Part shown: positions 13,050-23,221 of the stretch, in pieces | Position numbering within the stretch: the first letter of the stretch is position 1 | Layout: the number at the start of each line of letters is the position of its first letter | Assembly (NCBI GenBank): GCA_002700095.1 | Contig: PACL01000034.1 | Coordinates: 1-62,732 of the forward strand | Direction of reading: 5' to 3' | Length of the DNA: 62,732 bases | DNA from: Fulvimarina sp. | Lineage (GTDB): Bacteria > Pseudomonadota > Alphaproteobacteria > Rhizobiales > Rhizobiaceae | Notes under the pieces: model-generated | Databases searched by the model: none | The model's input: the letters and a program-made list of their open reading frames with translations, nothing else | Told to the model about the DNA's origin: nothing | Position numbers and translations under genes: made by a program

Positions 13050-13436
13050 TCAGCCGTCCTCGCCAAAGCGGTTGGCGACGAGTTCCTGCAGGGCGTCGAG
13101 CACGGCTTCCGCGTCCGCCCCGGTGGCGCTGACGGCGATGGTCGTGCCCTGGCTCGCGGCGAGCATCAGGAGCCCCATGATCGACAGCCCGCCGACGGTC
13201 ATGCCGTCGCGGGTGATCGTCACCTCGGCGTCGAAGTTCTCGACGGTTTCCACGAAGCGGGCGGAGGCCCGCGCATGCAGGCCGCGCTTGTTGACGATCG
13301 CGAAGTTCCGGTGGAGCGGACCGCGATCCTGCGCCGTTTCGGCCTCGCCGGCAGCCGGATCGTCGGAGGTGCCCGTCTCGATCGGCTGTGCCGTGGATGG
13401 TCCGTTGCAGCGCCCTTTATGTTCCAAGCTTGGCAC
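13050..13436 (-). CDS. ptsH: Phosphocarrier protein HPr with N-terminal extension
   Basis: HPr of the incomplete, regulatory phosphotransferase system. The HPr domain covers about residues 40-128; NKRGLHARASARFVE carries the PEP-dependent phosphorylation site His54 (His15 of classical HPr), and GGLSIMGLLMLAAS carries Ser85, equivalent to the Ser46 target of HPr kinase. The first ~40 residues are extra and low in structure. The start is a GTG at 13436 with AGG ahead of it; a later start would also be possible, since the core is about 88 residues. It follows the EIIA gene by 11 bases on the same strand. No sugar-specific EIIB/EIIC gene is present, consistent with a regulatory role. Confidence 0.93.
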   Translation of the reverse strand: MPSLEHKGRCNGPSTAQPIETGTSDDPAAGEAETAQDRGPLHRNFAIVNKRGLHARASARFVETVENFDAEVTITRDGMTVGGLSIMGLLMLAASQGTTIAVSATGADAEAVLDALQELVANRFGEDG

Positions 13437-13447
13437 GATACCTGTCT

Positions 13448-13849
13448 CTAGTTGCCGCTGAGGACGCGGCTTGCGACGTTGATGTATTTCCGGCCCGCCT
13501 CCTGGGCGGCCAGCAGCGCCTCGGCCATCGGCTTTTCCTCGCGCACGCTGGCGAGCTTGATCAGCATCGGCAGGTTGACGCCGGCGAGCACGTCGACACG
13601 GCTGCCCTCCATGACCGAGATGGCGAGGTTCGACGGCGTTCCTCCGAACATGTCGGTGAGGATGATGACGCCCGACCCGCGGTCGGCCCTGGCGACAGCC
13701 TCGACGATGTCGATGCGCCGCTGCTCCATGTCGTCCTCGGGACCGATCGAGATCGTCTCGAAGGCGTCCTGCGGGCCGACGACATGCTCGACGGCGTTGA
13801 GAAACTCGTCGGCAAGCCGGCCGTGAGTGACGAGAACCAGCCCGATCAT
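13448..13849 (-). CDS. PTS EIIA component, mannose/sorbose family
   Basis: EIIA-Man-type protein of 133 residues. It begins MIGLVLVTHGRLADEFLNAV, with His9 as the phosphate acceptor, and contains ILTDMFGGTPSNLAISVM, the family's second signature. In Alphaproteobacteria this protein takes phosphate from HPr and acts on regulators and kinases instead of transporting sugar. The ATG at 13849 overlaps, in ATGA, the stop of a possible 15-codon leader frame. HPr follows 11 bases downstream and HPrK is upstream on the same strand. Confidence 0.95.
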   Translation of the reverse strand: MIGLVLVTHGRLADEFLNAVEHVVGPQDAFETISIGPEDDMEQRRIDIVEAVARADRGSGVIILTDMFGGTPSNLAISVMEGSRVDVLAGVNLPMLIKLASVREEKPMAEALLAAQEAGRKYINVASRVLSGN

Positions 13850-13893
13850 GCCGAAAGCGCCCCGTGATCCCGTTCGATGGTGGCGCTTTCCAT
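13846..13893 (-). CDS. Possible 15-codon leader frame coupled to EIIA
   Basis: An ATG at 13893 opens a frame of 15 codons (MESATIERDHGALSA) whose stop overlaps the EIIA start as ATGA. GGAG is about 10 bases upstream. Overlap of this kind often couples translation. It is very short and could be chance; no homologue is known to me. Confidence 0.3.
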   Translation of the reverse strand: MESATIERDHGALSA

Positions 13894-14099
13894 GCCCGCT
13901 CTCTCCGTCACCCTGTACCCCGCTCGGCTGTCGACCTTCGTCACCCCCCGGAAGGAGGAGCCTTGAGGGCTGACCCTCACCGGCGAGCGGCATCTTGGCA
14001 GCCCTTTCCGAATCCGCAAGTCAAATGATCGCAGGATGGGCTTGCGTGATGCTTTTCAATGCAGCCATCCGACCCGCCGGCCCTCGGCGGCATCGAGGC

Positions 14100-14552
14100 T
14101 CACTCGGGCAGTCGGCCGGACAGGGCGAGGGTGAAGAGGATGTCGGCCGACAATGCGGCCGCGCGTTCCGGCAGCCTCACCAGCGGGACCGTCAGTCCGC
14201 CGACCTCGGTCTTCATGGCACCCGGATGCCTCTGGATGGTCTGCGGCGGGACGAGGTCGGCGACGAGCCAGAGATCGACGCTTGGCCGTGCCATCTCCGA
14301 AACGATGCCGATACCGGAAATCTCGATCAGCCCGGCAAGACCCGCCGGTGCGGACAGCCGCAGCGTCTCGCCGCTCGGCTCGGCGATGACCCGGTCGTCG
14401 GCGACGAATTCCGCGTCGACGCCGAGCGAGGGACCGCGCCGCAGGAGCGCGAGGACGAGGGCAGACTTGCCGCTGCGGGCCGCGCCGCGGATCAGGATGC
14501 CGCGCCCGGCGAGGGCGACGGCAGAGGCGTGGAGATTTTCGGCTCCCGTCAT
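14100..14552 (-). CDS. hprK: HPr kinase/phosphorylase, short alphaproteobacterial form
   Basis: Protein of 150 residues containing only the catalytic domain of HPr kinase/phosphorylase, as usual in Rhizobiales; the N-terminal domain of the Firmicute enzyme is absent. The P-loop is GAARSGKSALVLAL at residues 23-36, followed by FVADDRVIAEPSG and ISGIGIVSEM, matching the family's metal- and HPr-binding blocks. It should phosphorylate Ser85 of HPr and so tie nitrogen/carbon status to ChvG-ChvI. It begins 22 bases after chvG on the same strand; a 250-base gap separates it from EIIA. Confidence 0.94.
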   Translation of the reverse strand: MTGAENLHASAVALAGRGILIRGAARSGKSALVLALLRRGPSLGVDAEFVADDRVIAEPSGETLRLSAPAGLAGLIEISGIGIVSEMARPSVDLWLVADLVPPQTIQRHPGAMKTEVGGLTVPLVRLPERAAALSADILFTLALSGRLPE

Positions 14553-14574
14553 GCTTCCGTTGCGATCTCCGCCG

Positions 14575-16401
14575 TCATGTCGCCGGCAGCGAGACGACGA
14601 AGCGGGCGCCGCCGATGCCGTTCGGCGCCTCGTCGTCCTCGATGTTCTCGGCCCGGATCGAGCCGTCATGGGCCTCGACGATCTGCCGCGAGATCGACAG
14701 GCCGAGGCCGGAATTCTGGCCGAAGGCCTCGCCGGCCGGCCGGTCGGTGTAGAAGCGCTCGAAGATCCGGTCGATGATCTCGGCCTGGATGCCCGGGCCG
14801 TTGTCCTCGATGGTGACGATCACCCGCTGGCCGCGCCGCCGGATGAAGACGTCGATGCGCCCGTCTTCCGCCGGCACGAAGGAACGGGCGTTCTCGATCA
14901 GGTTGGTGAAGACCTGGCTGAGGCGCAGGTCGTGGCCGGAGACCACATAGCCGAATCGCTGGGTGGCGGGCAGCTTCTGCGCCTCGAAGTTGATCGACAG
15001 CCGGCGCCCGGCCTGGGTGTGGCTGCGCGCGCCGTCGACGACCGAGCGCAGGAGGGCGGCGAGATCCACCTTCGCAGCGATGTGGCGGGCGAGCTCGGCG
15101 TCGAGCCGGGAGGCGTCGGAAATGTCGGTGATCAGCCGGTCGAGGCGCCGGACGTCATGCTGGATGATCTCCATCAGCCGACTCTTCGAGGTCTCGGTCT
15201 TGGCCAATGGCAGCGTCTCGACGGCGCTGCGCAGCGATGTCAGCGGGTTCTTGAGCTCATGCGACACGTCGGCGGCGAAGGATTCGATCGCGTCGATCCG
15301 CGCGTAGAGCGAGCGGGTCATGTCGCTGATGGCGCGGGCGAGATTGCCGATCTCGTCGGTCCGATCGCCGAAGTCGGGGATCAGCGCCCGATCCTTGGCG
15401 CCACGGCGCACCCGGATGGCGGCGGCCGACAGCCGCCGCAGCGGCGTCGCGATGGTCGAGGCGAGCAGCGTCGACAGGACGATCACGACCAGCGCCGCGA
15501 CGCCGAAGACGCGCACGATCGCCATCCGCTCGGCCTGGACGATCTTGTCGATGTCGCCGCCCTGGGTGGACAGCATGAGGACGCCGAGGACGGCCCGGAA
15601 CCGCTGGATCGGCACGGCGACGGAGACGATCAGTTCGCCGTTCTCGGTCGCCCGCACCACCGTCGCCGGGCCGCCGGTGAGGGCGTTCATCACTTCGGGA
15701 TAGGCGGTGCCGGAGCCGCCCGGCGCCTCCCGGTAGATCGGCAGGTCGCTGCCGGTCAGGACCCCGCGCAACGTGTCGAGGATCCGGTTCATCAGGTTCG
15801 GCGTGTCGGGGGAGACCGGCGGCAGGTCGTAGCGCAGGATCTGGCCGCGCGAATAGAGATGGCGCGAATCGAGGATCAGGTTGGCGTCACGGTCGTAGAG
15901 GCGGGCCCTGGTACGGGTCGGCGAGATCAGCCGTCTGAGCAGCGGCGCGACGCGCTCGGGATTGATCGGAAAGTCGAGGCTGTCGGTCGCCTCCGCCGTC
16001 GGCGCCAGCGTATCGCCGGCCTGCAGCTCGAGCAGCCGCTCCGGATCGAGCGTGATCGAATTGGTCTCGACCGTCGCCGAGGAGGCGATCGCCGCCGCGA
16101 TGATCTCGCCCTGGGTGAGGAGGCTTTCCACCCGCGCGTCGATCAGCCCCGCCCGGAACTGGTTGAGATAGAGGATGCCGGAAACCAGCACGATCAGGGC
16201 GACGAGGTTCAAAAAGACGATGCGCCGCGTCAGCGACGAGAAGATCGAGTGGCCGAGCAGCCAGCGCAGCCGGTAGAGCACGCGGCGCACGAAGGGAACG
16301 CGGCGCAGCCGTCGGCGGACCATGGCATCGCGGCGCCGACGGCGATCCGCCGCGGCATCGTCCTGGTGCTGCCTGTCGTCGCTGGGAGAAACCGAAACCA
16401 T
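14575..16401 (-). CDS. chvG: Sensor histidine kinase ChvG (ExoS)
   Basis: Membrane histidine kinase of 608 residues, partner of ChvI, which responds to acid and cell-envelope stress in rhizobia and Agrobacterium. An Arg-rich cytoplasmic N-terminus precedes helix 1 (IVFLNLVALIVLVSGILYLN); a periplasmic sensor of about 270 residues and helix 2 (VFGVAALVVIVLSTLLAS) follow, then HAMP, the H-box SFAADVSHELKNPLTSL, and the ATPase with IENARSFV, DNGPGI and GLGLSISRQIVEAH. The ATG at 16401 has AGAAGG just upstream. Gene order chvI-chvG-hprK-EIIA-HPr is the conserved rhizobial one. Confidence 0.96.
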   Translation of the reverse strand: MVSVSPSDDRQHQDDAAADRRRRRDAMVRRRLRRVPFVRRVLYRLRWLLGHSIFSSLTRRIVFLNLVALIVLVSGILYLNQFRAGLIDARVESLLTQGEIIAAAIASSATVETNSITLDPERLLELQAGDTLAPTAEATDSLDFPINPERVAPLLRRLISPTRTRARLYDRDANLILDSRHLYSRGQILRYDLPPVSPDTPNLMNRILDTLRGVLTGSDLPIYREAPGGSGTAYPEVMNALTGGPATVVRATENGELIVSVAVPIQRFRAVLGVLMLSTQGGDIDKIVQAERMAIVRVFGVAALVVIVLSTLLASTIATPLRRLSAAAIRVRRGAKDRALIPDFGDRTDEIGNLARAISDMTRSLYARIDAIESFAADVSHELKNPLTSLRSAVETLPLAKTETSKSRLMEIIQHDVRRLDRLITDISDASRLDAELARHIAAKVDLAALLRSVVDGARSHTQAGRRLSINFEAQKLPATQRFGYVVSGHDLRLSQVFTNLIENARSFVPAEDGRIDVFIRRRGQRVIVTIEDNGPGIQAEIIDRIFERFYTDRPAGEAFGQNSGLGLSISRQIVEAHDGSIRAENIEDDEAPNGIGGARFVVSLPAT

Positions 16402-16573
16402 GGACCTTCTAGTCTTGGCGAACTGGTCTTGGCGAAAGACCCGGCGACCGGGCCCGCGTTTCACCGGGATCGCGCTTCACCGGGCCGCCGCGGCAAACCC
16501 GCAACGCCGATAGCGACGCAATCCGCCGCCTCGCGGGAGAGGCGAAGGCCGGCGGGTTGGCGATGGCTGTTCC

Positions 16574-17281
16574 TTACGCCTCGCGGAAGCGATAACCCAC
16601 CCCGTAGAGGGTTTCGATCATGTCGAAATCGTCGTCGATCGCCTTGAACTTCTTGCGCAGCCGCTTGATGTGGCTGTCGATGGTGCGGTCGTCGACATAG
16701 ACCTGCTCGTCATAGGCCGCATCCATCAGCGCATCGCGGCTCTTCACCACTCCCGGCCGCATCGCCAGGGCGTGCAGGATGAGGAACTCGGTGACCGTCA
16801 GCGTCACCGGCTTGGTCTTCCAGGTGCAGGTATGGCGTTCCTGGTCCATCACCAGCTGGCCGCGCTCCAGGGACGATTCCGGCGAGGCGGCGACGCCCGG
16901 CTTGGCGCCGGCCTCGCGCGGTGCGCCGCGCCTGAGGATCGCCCGCACCCGTTCCACCAAAAGCCGCTGGGAGAAGGGTTTGCGGATATAGTCGTCGGCG
17001 CCCATCTTCAGGCCGAAGAGTTCGTCGATCTCCTCGTCCTTGGAGGTCAGGAAGATCACCGGCAGGTCGGACTTCTGGCGCAGCCGTCGCAACAGCTCCA
17101 TGCCGTCCATGCGCGGCATCTTGATGTCGAAGATCGCCAGATGCGGGGGGCTCGACTGGAGCCCTTCGAGGGCCGAGGCTCCATCGGTATAGGTTTCGAC
17201 CCGGTAACCCTCGTTCTCCAGTGCAATCGAGACGGACGTCAGAATGTTTCGGTCGTCATCCACGAGGGCGATTGTCGGCAT
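16574..17281 (-). CDS. chvI: Response regulator ChvI, OmpR family
   Basis: DNA-binding response regulator of 235 residues. The receiver domain begins [16 protein letters not shown], with phospho-acceptor Asp52 ([10 protein letters not shown]) and the lysine in DDYIRKPF. The C-terminal winged-helix domain includes [17 protein letters not shown] and [16 protein letters not shown]. It works with ChvG, 172 bases downstream, to control exopolysaccharide, envelope and acid-response genes. GGAGAG is 8 bases before the ATG at 17281. The divergent neighbour is pckA, as in other rhizobia, where ChvI influences it. Confidence 0.97.
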   Translation of the reverse strand: MPTIALVDDDRNILTSVSIALENEGYRVETYTDGASALEGLQSSPPHLAIFDIKMPRMDGMELLRRLRQKSDLPVIFLTSKDEEIDELFGLKMGADDYIRKPFSQRLLVERVRAILRRGAPREAGAKPGVAASPESSLERGQLVMDQERHTCTWKTKPVTLTVTEFLILHALAMRPGVVKSRDALMDAAYDEQVYVDDRTIDSHIKRLRKKFKAIDDDFDMIETLYGVGYRFREA

Positions 17282-17945
17282 GTCATGTCTCTCCAGTCTT
17301 CGATCCGGCCGCAGGCCGCTGCGCGTGTCGAGCGGTGTCGGCCGCCGGATCAGGCGTGGCGCGGATGCGGCGACTTCGGGAGGCATGTGCCCCTTGGTTC
17401 CGATCTCGCCGAGCCGTGCCATCGCATGGAAGGGCCCCTTCGCTGTCATCAATCCGCGTAAAATGTGGCGGAATGCAAATCTTGCAACGTCTCGGGCCCG
17501 TCCTGGCCCCGGAGATGGCGAAGGCCCTCCTGTCGGGTCCATGTCTCGTCACCGCGGCGCCGCGCCCCCGTCCCGAGCCGCCGGAAGACGCCGGTACGCA
17601 GGGAGGATCTGCGGGCGAGTATAACAGAAGATCGCCGGAATACAGCCCGTTCCCGCAGCGCCGCCCGGAGCGCCCGTCGGAGCGCCCGCTTAGGCAGGGC
17701 GCCCGATTCCGGCGGGCGGTGCCGGCGCGTCTTCCCCGCGGTGATGCCGCGCTCCGGCCTTTGACGCATGCAAGTATCGGCCGGATTCCAAGCATCGAAA
17801 CGATTAGATCATGCCAAAGCTGGCCTAAATCGATTAAATTACTGATATATATAAGTTTTCTTGAGATGATTGCTTGCTTGCGACTGCGCTGTCCTCTATC
17901 TGTCACACAGTTCGTCGGCGGTTCGGCCGGGTATTGGAGGAGCAA
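17282..17945. promoter_or_regulatory. Divergent region chvI / pckA
   Basis: A 664-base gap. The half next to pckA, about 17800-17900, is strikingly AT-rich (for example a TGATATATATAAG stretch near 17842), unlike the rest of the window, and is the probable pckA promoter/operator region. ChvI may bind here, by analogy with rhizobia, but no verified ChvI box could be picked by eye. No convincing small gene is seen. Confidence 0.6.
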
Positions 17946-19559
<1,614 letters not shown>

Positions 19560-19931
19560 CAACCGCTTCCTGGGAGGGAGCACGGCACCGGCCGGCGCTG
19601 CGCCATGCAGCCGCCGCCGGTGCCGAAATGCGTCTGGGCGCTGGCGGTGACGGGACCTGCTGGTCTCTGGAGATCCGATGAGCGATCCACCGGAGCGTTG
19701 GCCGTGCATCCTGGTCGCCATCCGCTGCCAACCGTCGGCCATGGGCCCGCGGGCAGACGTGCCGGTTCGCCCGCTTCCGGTATCGCCGGATCCTTCTTTC
19801 AGGTTATGAGCCGACGTGGTCTCTGGATCGCGGCAACTGGGCCGGAGCCCGCTTGTCAGCTAGAATGACCATGCCCGAACGACGCCCGACGGGCACGGGG
19901 GCGGCTCGCAACGGACGGACGGAAGGATGCA
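19560..19931. other. Gene-free stretch between pckA and arfB
   Basis: About 370 bases. It begins with a hairpin that probably ends the pckA transcript (19584-19624). The rest shows no credible gene; the arfB promoter should lie here. Confidence 0.5.
19584..19624 (+). terminator. Hairpin downstream of pckA
   Basis: GGCACCGGC at 19584-19592 pairs perfectly with GCCGGTGCC at 19616-19624, with further partial pairing of the inner GC bases. It lies 24 bases after the pckA stop. No T-run follows, so termination efficiency is uncertain. Confidence 0.5.
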
Positions 19932-20366
19932 ATGGCCGAGACGCGGGACTTGCGGGTGACGAGATCGGTCGTCCTGCCCGAGTCGGACCTCGAGGAGCAG
20001 TTCATCCGCGCATCGGGGCCGGGCGGCCAGAACGTCAACAAGGTCTCCTCCGCCGTTCAGCTGCGCTTCCTGGCCGGCCAGTCCGAGGTGCTGTCCCCGG
20101 AGGTGAAGCTCCGTCTTGCCCGCCTCGCCGGGCAGCGGGCGACCAAGGACGGCGACGTCCTGATCGAGGCCTCGCGCTTCCGCAGCCAGGACCGTAACCG
20201 GGAGGATGCGCGCGAGCGGCTGGCGGAGCTGGTCCGCGAGGCGCTGAAGCCGCCGCCGCCGCCGCGCAAGAAGACGCGGCCGTCCAAGGGCGCGGTGGAG
20301 CGGCGGATCAAGGAAAAGAAGGGCCGCTCGAAGATCAAGGCTATGCGCCGTTCCACCGGCGACTGA
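19932..20366 (+). CDS. arfB: Alternative ribosome-rescue factor ArfB (YaeJ-type peptidyl-tRNA hydrolase)
   Basis: Protein of 144 residues related to class I release factors but without codon-recognition domains. The GGQ catalytic motif is in FIRASGPGGQNVNKVSSAVQ, the exact family signature. The C-terminal ~40 residues are Pro- then Lys/Arg-rich (PPPPPRKK, RRIKEKKGRSKIKAMRR), matching the basic tail that enters the empty mRNA channel of stalled ribosomes. GGAAGGA lies 5 bases before the ATG. No ssrA or smpB is visible in the window for comparison. Confidence 0.95.
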   Translation: MAETRDLRVTRSVVLPESDLEEQFIRASGPGGQNVNKVSSAVQLRFLAGQSEVLSPEVKLRLARLAGQRATKDGDVLIEASRFRSQDRNREDARERLAELVREALKPPPPPRKKTRPSKGAVERRIKEKKGRSKIKAMRRSTGD

Positions 20367-20872
20367 ACCGTGTCTCTGACGCATATGGCCGCGCGATCTC
20401 TTGAGCCCGCGCCGCGCCGGTGAGCGGACCGTCGGACGGACGGGATGAGCAGGCAAAGATGCCCGACATTTCCCACCGGACCAGCAACGGGCCTTGTCCG
20501 GGCGCCCCGCTTTTCGGCGGAAATGAACGATACGACCATCCGGCCGTTTCGGATGCATGCCGCCGGCGGTGGCAAGATGACGCATGAATATCTGGTGCAT
20601 CAAAATGAACTTCATCGCGGCCCGGATCGGTCTGGTGGCGTGATCCCTCGAGAATCTTGATTATTCCAGTGAATTGATCGGCTTGTCACGACATGAGAAA
20701 TTCACGCCGAACCTGAGAGGATCGGTCGACTGCGAGAGATATATCTGGAATCGACAGCATATAAAGAATGCGTGACAGTACTCGTCGAAACCGAATGTTC
20801 CCGGGCTTCGTTTCTCTGGCATCCTCCACATCGGAGGTTCGAAACCATGTTTCAAACCGGGAGATAGTTCAC
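20367..20872. other. Gene-free stretch upstream of the fasciclin gene
   Basis: About 500 bases. The first part is GC-rich with no gene seen. The part from about 20640 to 20780 is AT-rich and probably holds the promoter. A six-codon frame, ATG at 20847 to TAG at 20867 (MFQTGR), with GGAGG 9 bases upstream, ends 5 bases before the fasciclin start and could be a tiny leader or chance. Confidence 0.45.
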
Positions 20873-21463
20873 ATGTTGAAAATGATGGTCCGCGCCGCAG
20901 CGCTCACCTCGATCCTCGCCGCCGGCTCGCTCGCCGCCGTTCCGTCCGCCATCGCGCAGGACACCATGTCGAGCGGTGACATGCCGATGGTCGGCGGGGC
21001 CGCGATGGATCCGCAGAAGACGATCGTCGAAAACGCCTCGCAGGCCAGCAACCTGACCACGCTGGTCGCTGCCGTGAAGGCCGCTGGCCTTGCCGAGACC
21101 CTGAGCGGCGAGGGCCCCTTCACCGTCTTCGCGCCGACCAACGAAGCCTTCGCGAAGCTGCCCGCCGGCACGGTCGACGATCTCCTGAAGCCGGAGAACA
21201 AGGACCAGCTCGTCAAGATCCTGACCTATCACGTGGTCCCGGCCAAGGCGACGTCGGAAGCCGCCATGAAGATGATCGAGGATGACGGCGGCAAGCATCC
21301 GGCCAAGACCGTCGAGGGCGGCGAGATCACCCTCGGCATGGAAGGCGAAAACATCGTCGTCATGGACGCTTCCGGCAATACGGCGACCGTCACCCAGGCG
21401 GACGTGATGCAGTCGAACGGCGTCGTCCACGTCATCGACACCGTGCTGATGCCGAAGATGTAA
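20873..21463 (+). CDS. Secreted fasciclin-domain protein
   Basis: Protein of 196 residues with a Sec signal peptide (about 1-24, ending SAIAQ) and one FAS1 domain. The two FAS1 boxes are visible: GPFTVFAPTNEAFAKLPAGT and, at the end, QADVMQSNGVVHVIDTVLMP. FAS1 domains are adhesion modules; similar rhizobial proteins (Nex18-type) are linked to surface contact and symbiosis. I chose the ATG at 20873 because it starts a normal signal peptide; the open frame goes 35 codons further upstream without a signal-like sequence. A stable hairpin follows at 21522. Confidence 0.93.
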   Translation: MLKMMVRAAALTSILAAGSLAAVPSAIAQDTMSSGDMPMVGGAAMDPQKTIVENASQASNLTTLVAAVKAAGLAETLSGEGPFTVFAPTNEAFAKLPAGTVDDLLKPENKDQLVKILTYHVVPAKATSEAAMKMIEDDGGKHPAKTVEGGEITLGMEGENIVVMDASGNTATVTQADVMQSNGVVHVIDTVLMPKM

Positions 21464-21881
21464 TCGCCGATCCCGGCCGCAATGTTCGAAAGGGCGGCCG
21501 GACGCGACATCGTGAATTTGCCGGGGGCGGGGAGGGGTGTAACAACTGCCACTCCGCCCCCGAATAGTGTTGTGACCGGGGAGGGTCGTGACGGATATGT
21601 GAGGCTTCCCCGTACTGACGGCGCCGCCGCTAGACACCATCTGGTGGGCATGGTCGCCGTTCGAAATGGGGCGCCGGAGGGCCGGTTCAGTCACGCCCAT
21701 GGCGGCACGAATCGGCTGGTGCTTCGGAAATCGGCGCGACGGCAGCCCGGGCGAGATGGTGGTGCCGCTGGATCACGGTGCCGCAAGACGATTGGGTCCC
21801 ACGGGGCAAGGTTCGACGGGATAATTCCCCGGGGACAAGGCTCCCGTTACAAGGCCCGTGACAAGGATGGAGTAACTGGCG
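21464..21881. other. Gene-free stretch between fasciclin and msrB genes
   Basis: About 420 bases with no convincing gene. It carries a hairpin at 21522-21562. The msrB promoter should lie in the second half; no boxes could be named. Confidence 0.5.
21522..21562 (+). terminator. Hairpin downstream of fasciclin gene
   Basis: CGGGGGCGG at 21522-21530 is exactly complementary to CCGCCCCCG at 21554-21562, with a 23-base loop that can pair partly. It lies about 60 bases after the stop; there is no T-run. Confidence 0.45.
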
Positions 21882-22388
21882 ATGGTCAGACGGAATTTTC
21901 TGAAGGCGGGACTGGCGGCCGGCGTCGCCGCGATCGGCGGCATGGCGTTCCTGCGACAGGGCGCGGACGCGGCCGAAGGGACATTCCCCGTGAGCCGAAG
22001 CGACGCCGAGTGGAAGAAGCTCCTGACGCCGGACCAGTATGCCGTCCTGCGCCAGGAGGCGACGGAGCGGCCGTTCTCGAGCGCGCTCAATGACAACAAG
22101 AAGGCCGGCCTCTACGTTTGTGCCGGCTGCGACACGCCGGTCTATTCGTCGAAGGCGAAGTTCGATTCAGGAACCGGCTGGCCGAGCTTCTGGGAGCCCG
22201 TTTCTGCCACGGCGGTGGCCACGACCACAGACTACAAGCTGATCTATCCCCGCACCGAGGTTCATTGCGCAACCTGCGGCGGCCATCTCGGCCACATCTT
22301 CGACGACGGGCCGAAGCCGACCGGCAAGCGCCATTGCATCAACGGCGTTGCGATGAACTTCAAGCCGGGCTCGACGGCGGCTTCCTGA
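21882..22388 (+). CDS. msrB: Methionine-R-sulfoxide reductase MsrB with Tat signal peptide
   Basis: MsrB of 168 residues, reducing methionine-R-sulfoxide in proteins. The N-terminus is a twin-arginine signal (RRNFLKAGLAAGVAAIGG, residues 3-20), so the enzyme is probably exported folded to the periplasm instead of acting in the cytoplasm like most MsrB. The two zinc CxxC pairs are present (VCAGC and HCATC), with the family blocks GTGWPSFWEP and GGHLGHIFDDGP, and the catalytic cysteine in RHCINGVAMNF. GGAG is about 9 bases before the ATG. A periplasmic electron donor is not evident nearby. Confidence 0.95.
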   Translation: MVRRNFLKAGLAAGVAAIGGMAFLRQGADAAEGTFPVSRSDAEWKKLLTPDQYAVLRQEATERPFSSALNDNKKAGLYVCAGCDTPVYSSKAKFDSGTGWPSFWEPVSATAVATTTDYKLIYPRTEVHCATCGGHLGHIFDDGPKPTGKRHCINGVAMNFKPGSTAAS

Positions 22389-22741
22389 CAACAGCAGGCG
22401 GATCCATCGGGCTTGCCGCCTCGTGGGTGGCGGCCCGCCCCGCTGGAACCGGTCCTGACGACGCCCCGCGCGCCTCGTCCCGCCCGGCAAGCGGGGCCGC
22501 GGGTGCTTCCCGTCCGCCGCGACCATCGAGGGCCGTCCGCCGGATCGCAGCCGGCCCCTTGGCCATCGCCCGGCCGGGTCTTCAACTCTTGAGAACGATT
22601 TCAGCGCAGGATGTCTTCAAGCGCCTCCACTGACGTGGGAGCATTGAAGCGGCGCCCGCCCGACGCCATATCAGCGGTCGGACGGGGATGCCGGTTTCGG
22701 GCCCCGATCAGAGAAGTCGCTTGATCAAGGGCTTTCCAACG
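22389..22741. promoter_or_regulatory. Gene-free stretch with hsp20 leader
   Basis: About 350 bases with no gene seen. Just before the Hsp20 start there is a palindrome CTTGATCAAG (22721-22730) followed by GG, so the presumed ribosome site AAGGG is inside or next to a self-complementary element. This would suit a heat-opened leader (ROSE-like) as in other rhizobial small heat-shock genes, but the fold is not demonstrated. Confidence 0.35.
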
Positions 22742-23185
22742 ATGAGTCGCATGACGCCTTTTTCCAGTCCGTTGCTGCTTGGCTTCGACAGCGTCGAGAA
22801 GACGCTCGAGCGCATCGCCAAGGGTGGTGACGGTTACCCTCCCTACAACATCGAGCGTGTCCGCGCCCGCGATGGCGGGAGGGCGGAGTGTGACGCCAGC
22901 GATCTCATCCGCATAACGCTTGCCGTCGCCGGCTTCCTGCCGGAGGACCTCGAGGTGACCGTCGAGGAGAACCAGCTTCTCATCAAGGGCCGCCAGAGCG
23001 ACGAGGGCGAGCGCGAATACCTGCATCGCGGTATCGCCGCGCGGCAGTTCCAGAAGTGCTTTCTGCTTGCCGATGGCATGCGGGTGATCGGCGCGGAGCT
23101 GAAGAACGGGCTCCTGCTGATCGATCTGGCCAAGCCCGAACCCGAACGCATCGTCAGGAGAATCGAGATCGCGGTCAACGATTGA
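22742..23185 (+). CDS. Small heat-shock protein, Hsp20/IbpA family
   Basis: Protein of 147 residues, an ATP-independent holdase that binds unfolding proteins. It starts MSRMTPFSSPLLLGFDSVEK with the Alphaproteobacterial ending of this motif, TLERIAKGGDGYPPYNIERV, as in HspA-type IbpA. The alpha-crystallin domain follows (about 45-130) with IRITLAVAGFLPEDLEVTVE, a GRQSDEGEREYLHRGIAARQ loop, and the I-x-I/V-type tail. The ATG at 22742 gives the standard start. It is followed after 36 bases by a DUF1150 gene, a common rhizobial pair. Confidence 0.95.
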   Translation: MSRMTPFSSPLLLGFDSVEKTLERIAKGGDGYPPYNIERVRARDGGRAECDASDLIRITLAVAGFLPEDLEVTVEENQLLIKGRQSDEGEREYLHRGIAARQFQKCFLLADGMRVIGAELKNGLLLIDLAKPEPERIVRRIEIAVND

Positions 23186-23221
23186 CCGGGTTTCGCGTTT
23201 GCCTTCACAAAGGAGACGATC

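Noticed and set aside
14059..16647. An 862-codon plus-strand frame opposite chvG and hprK
   Set aside because: Low-complexity Arg/Asp/Gly composition from GC-rich third positions; the minus strand carries complete, motif-bearing genes here.
20847..20867. Six-codon frame MFQTGR before the fasciclin gene as a regulatory leader
   Set aside because: Too short to support without conservation data; mentioned only in the gap entry.
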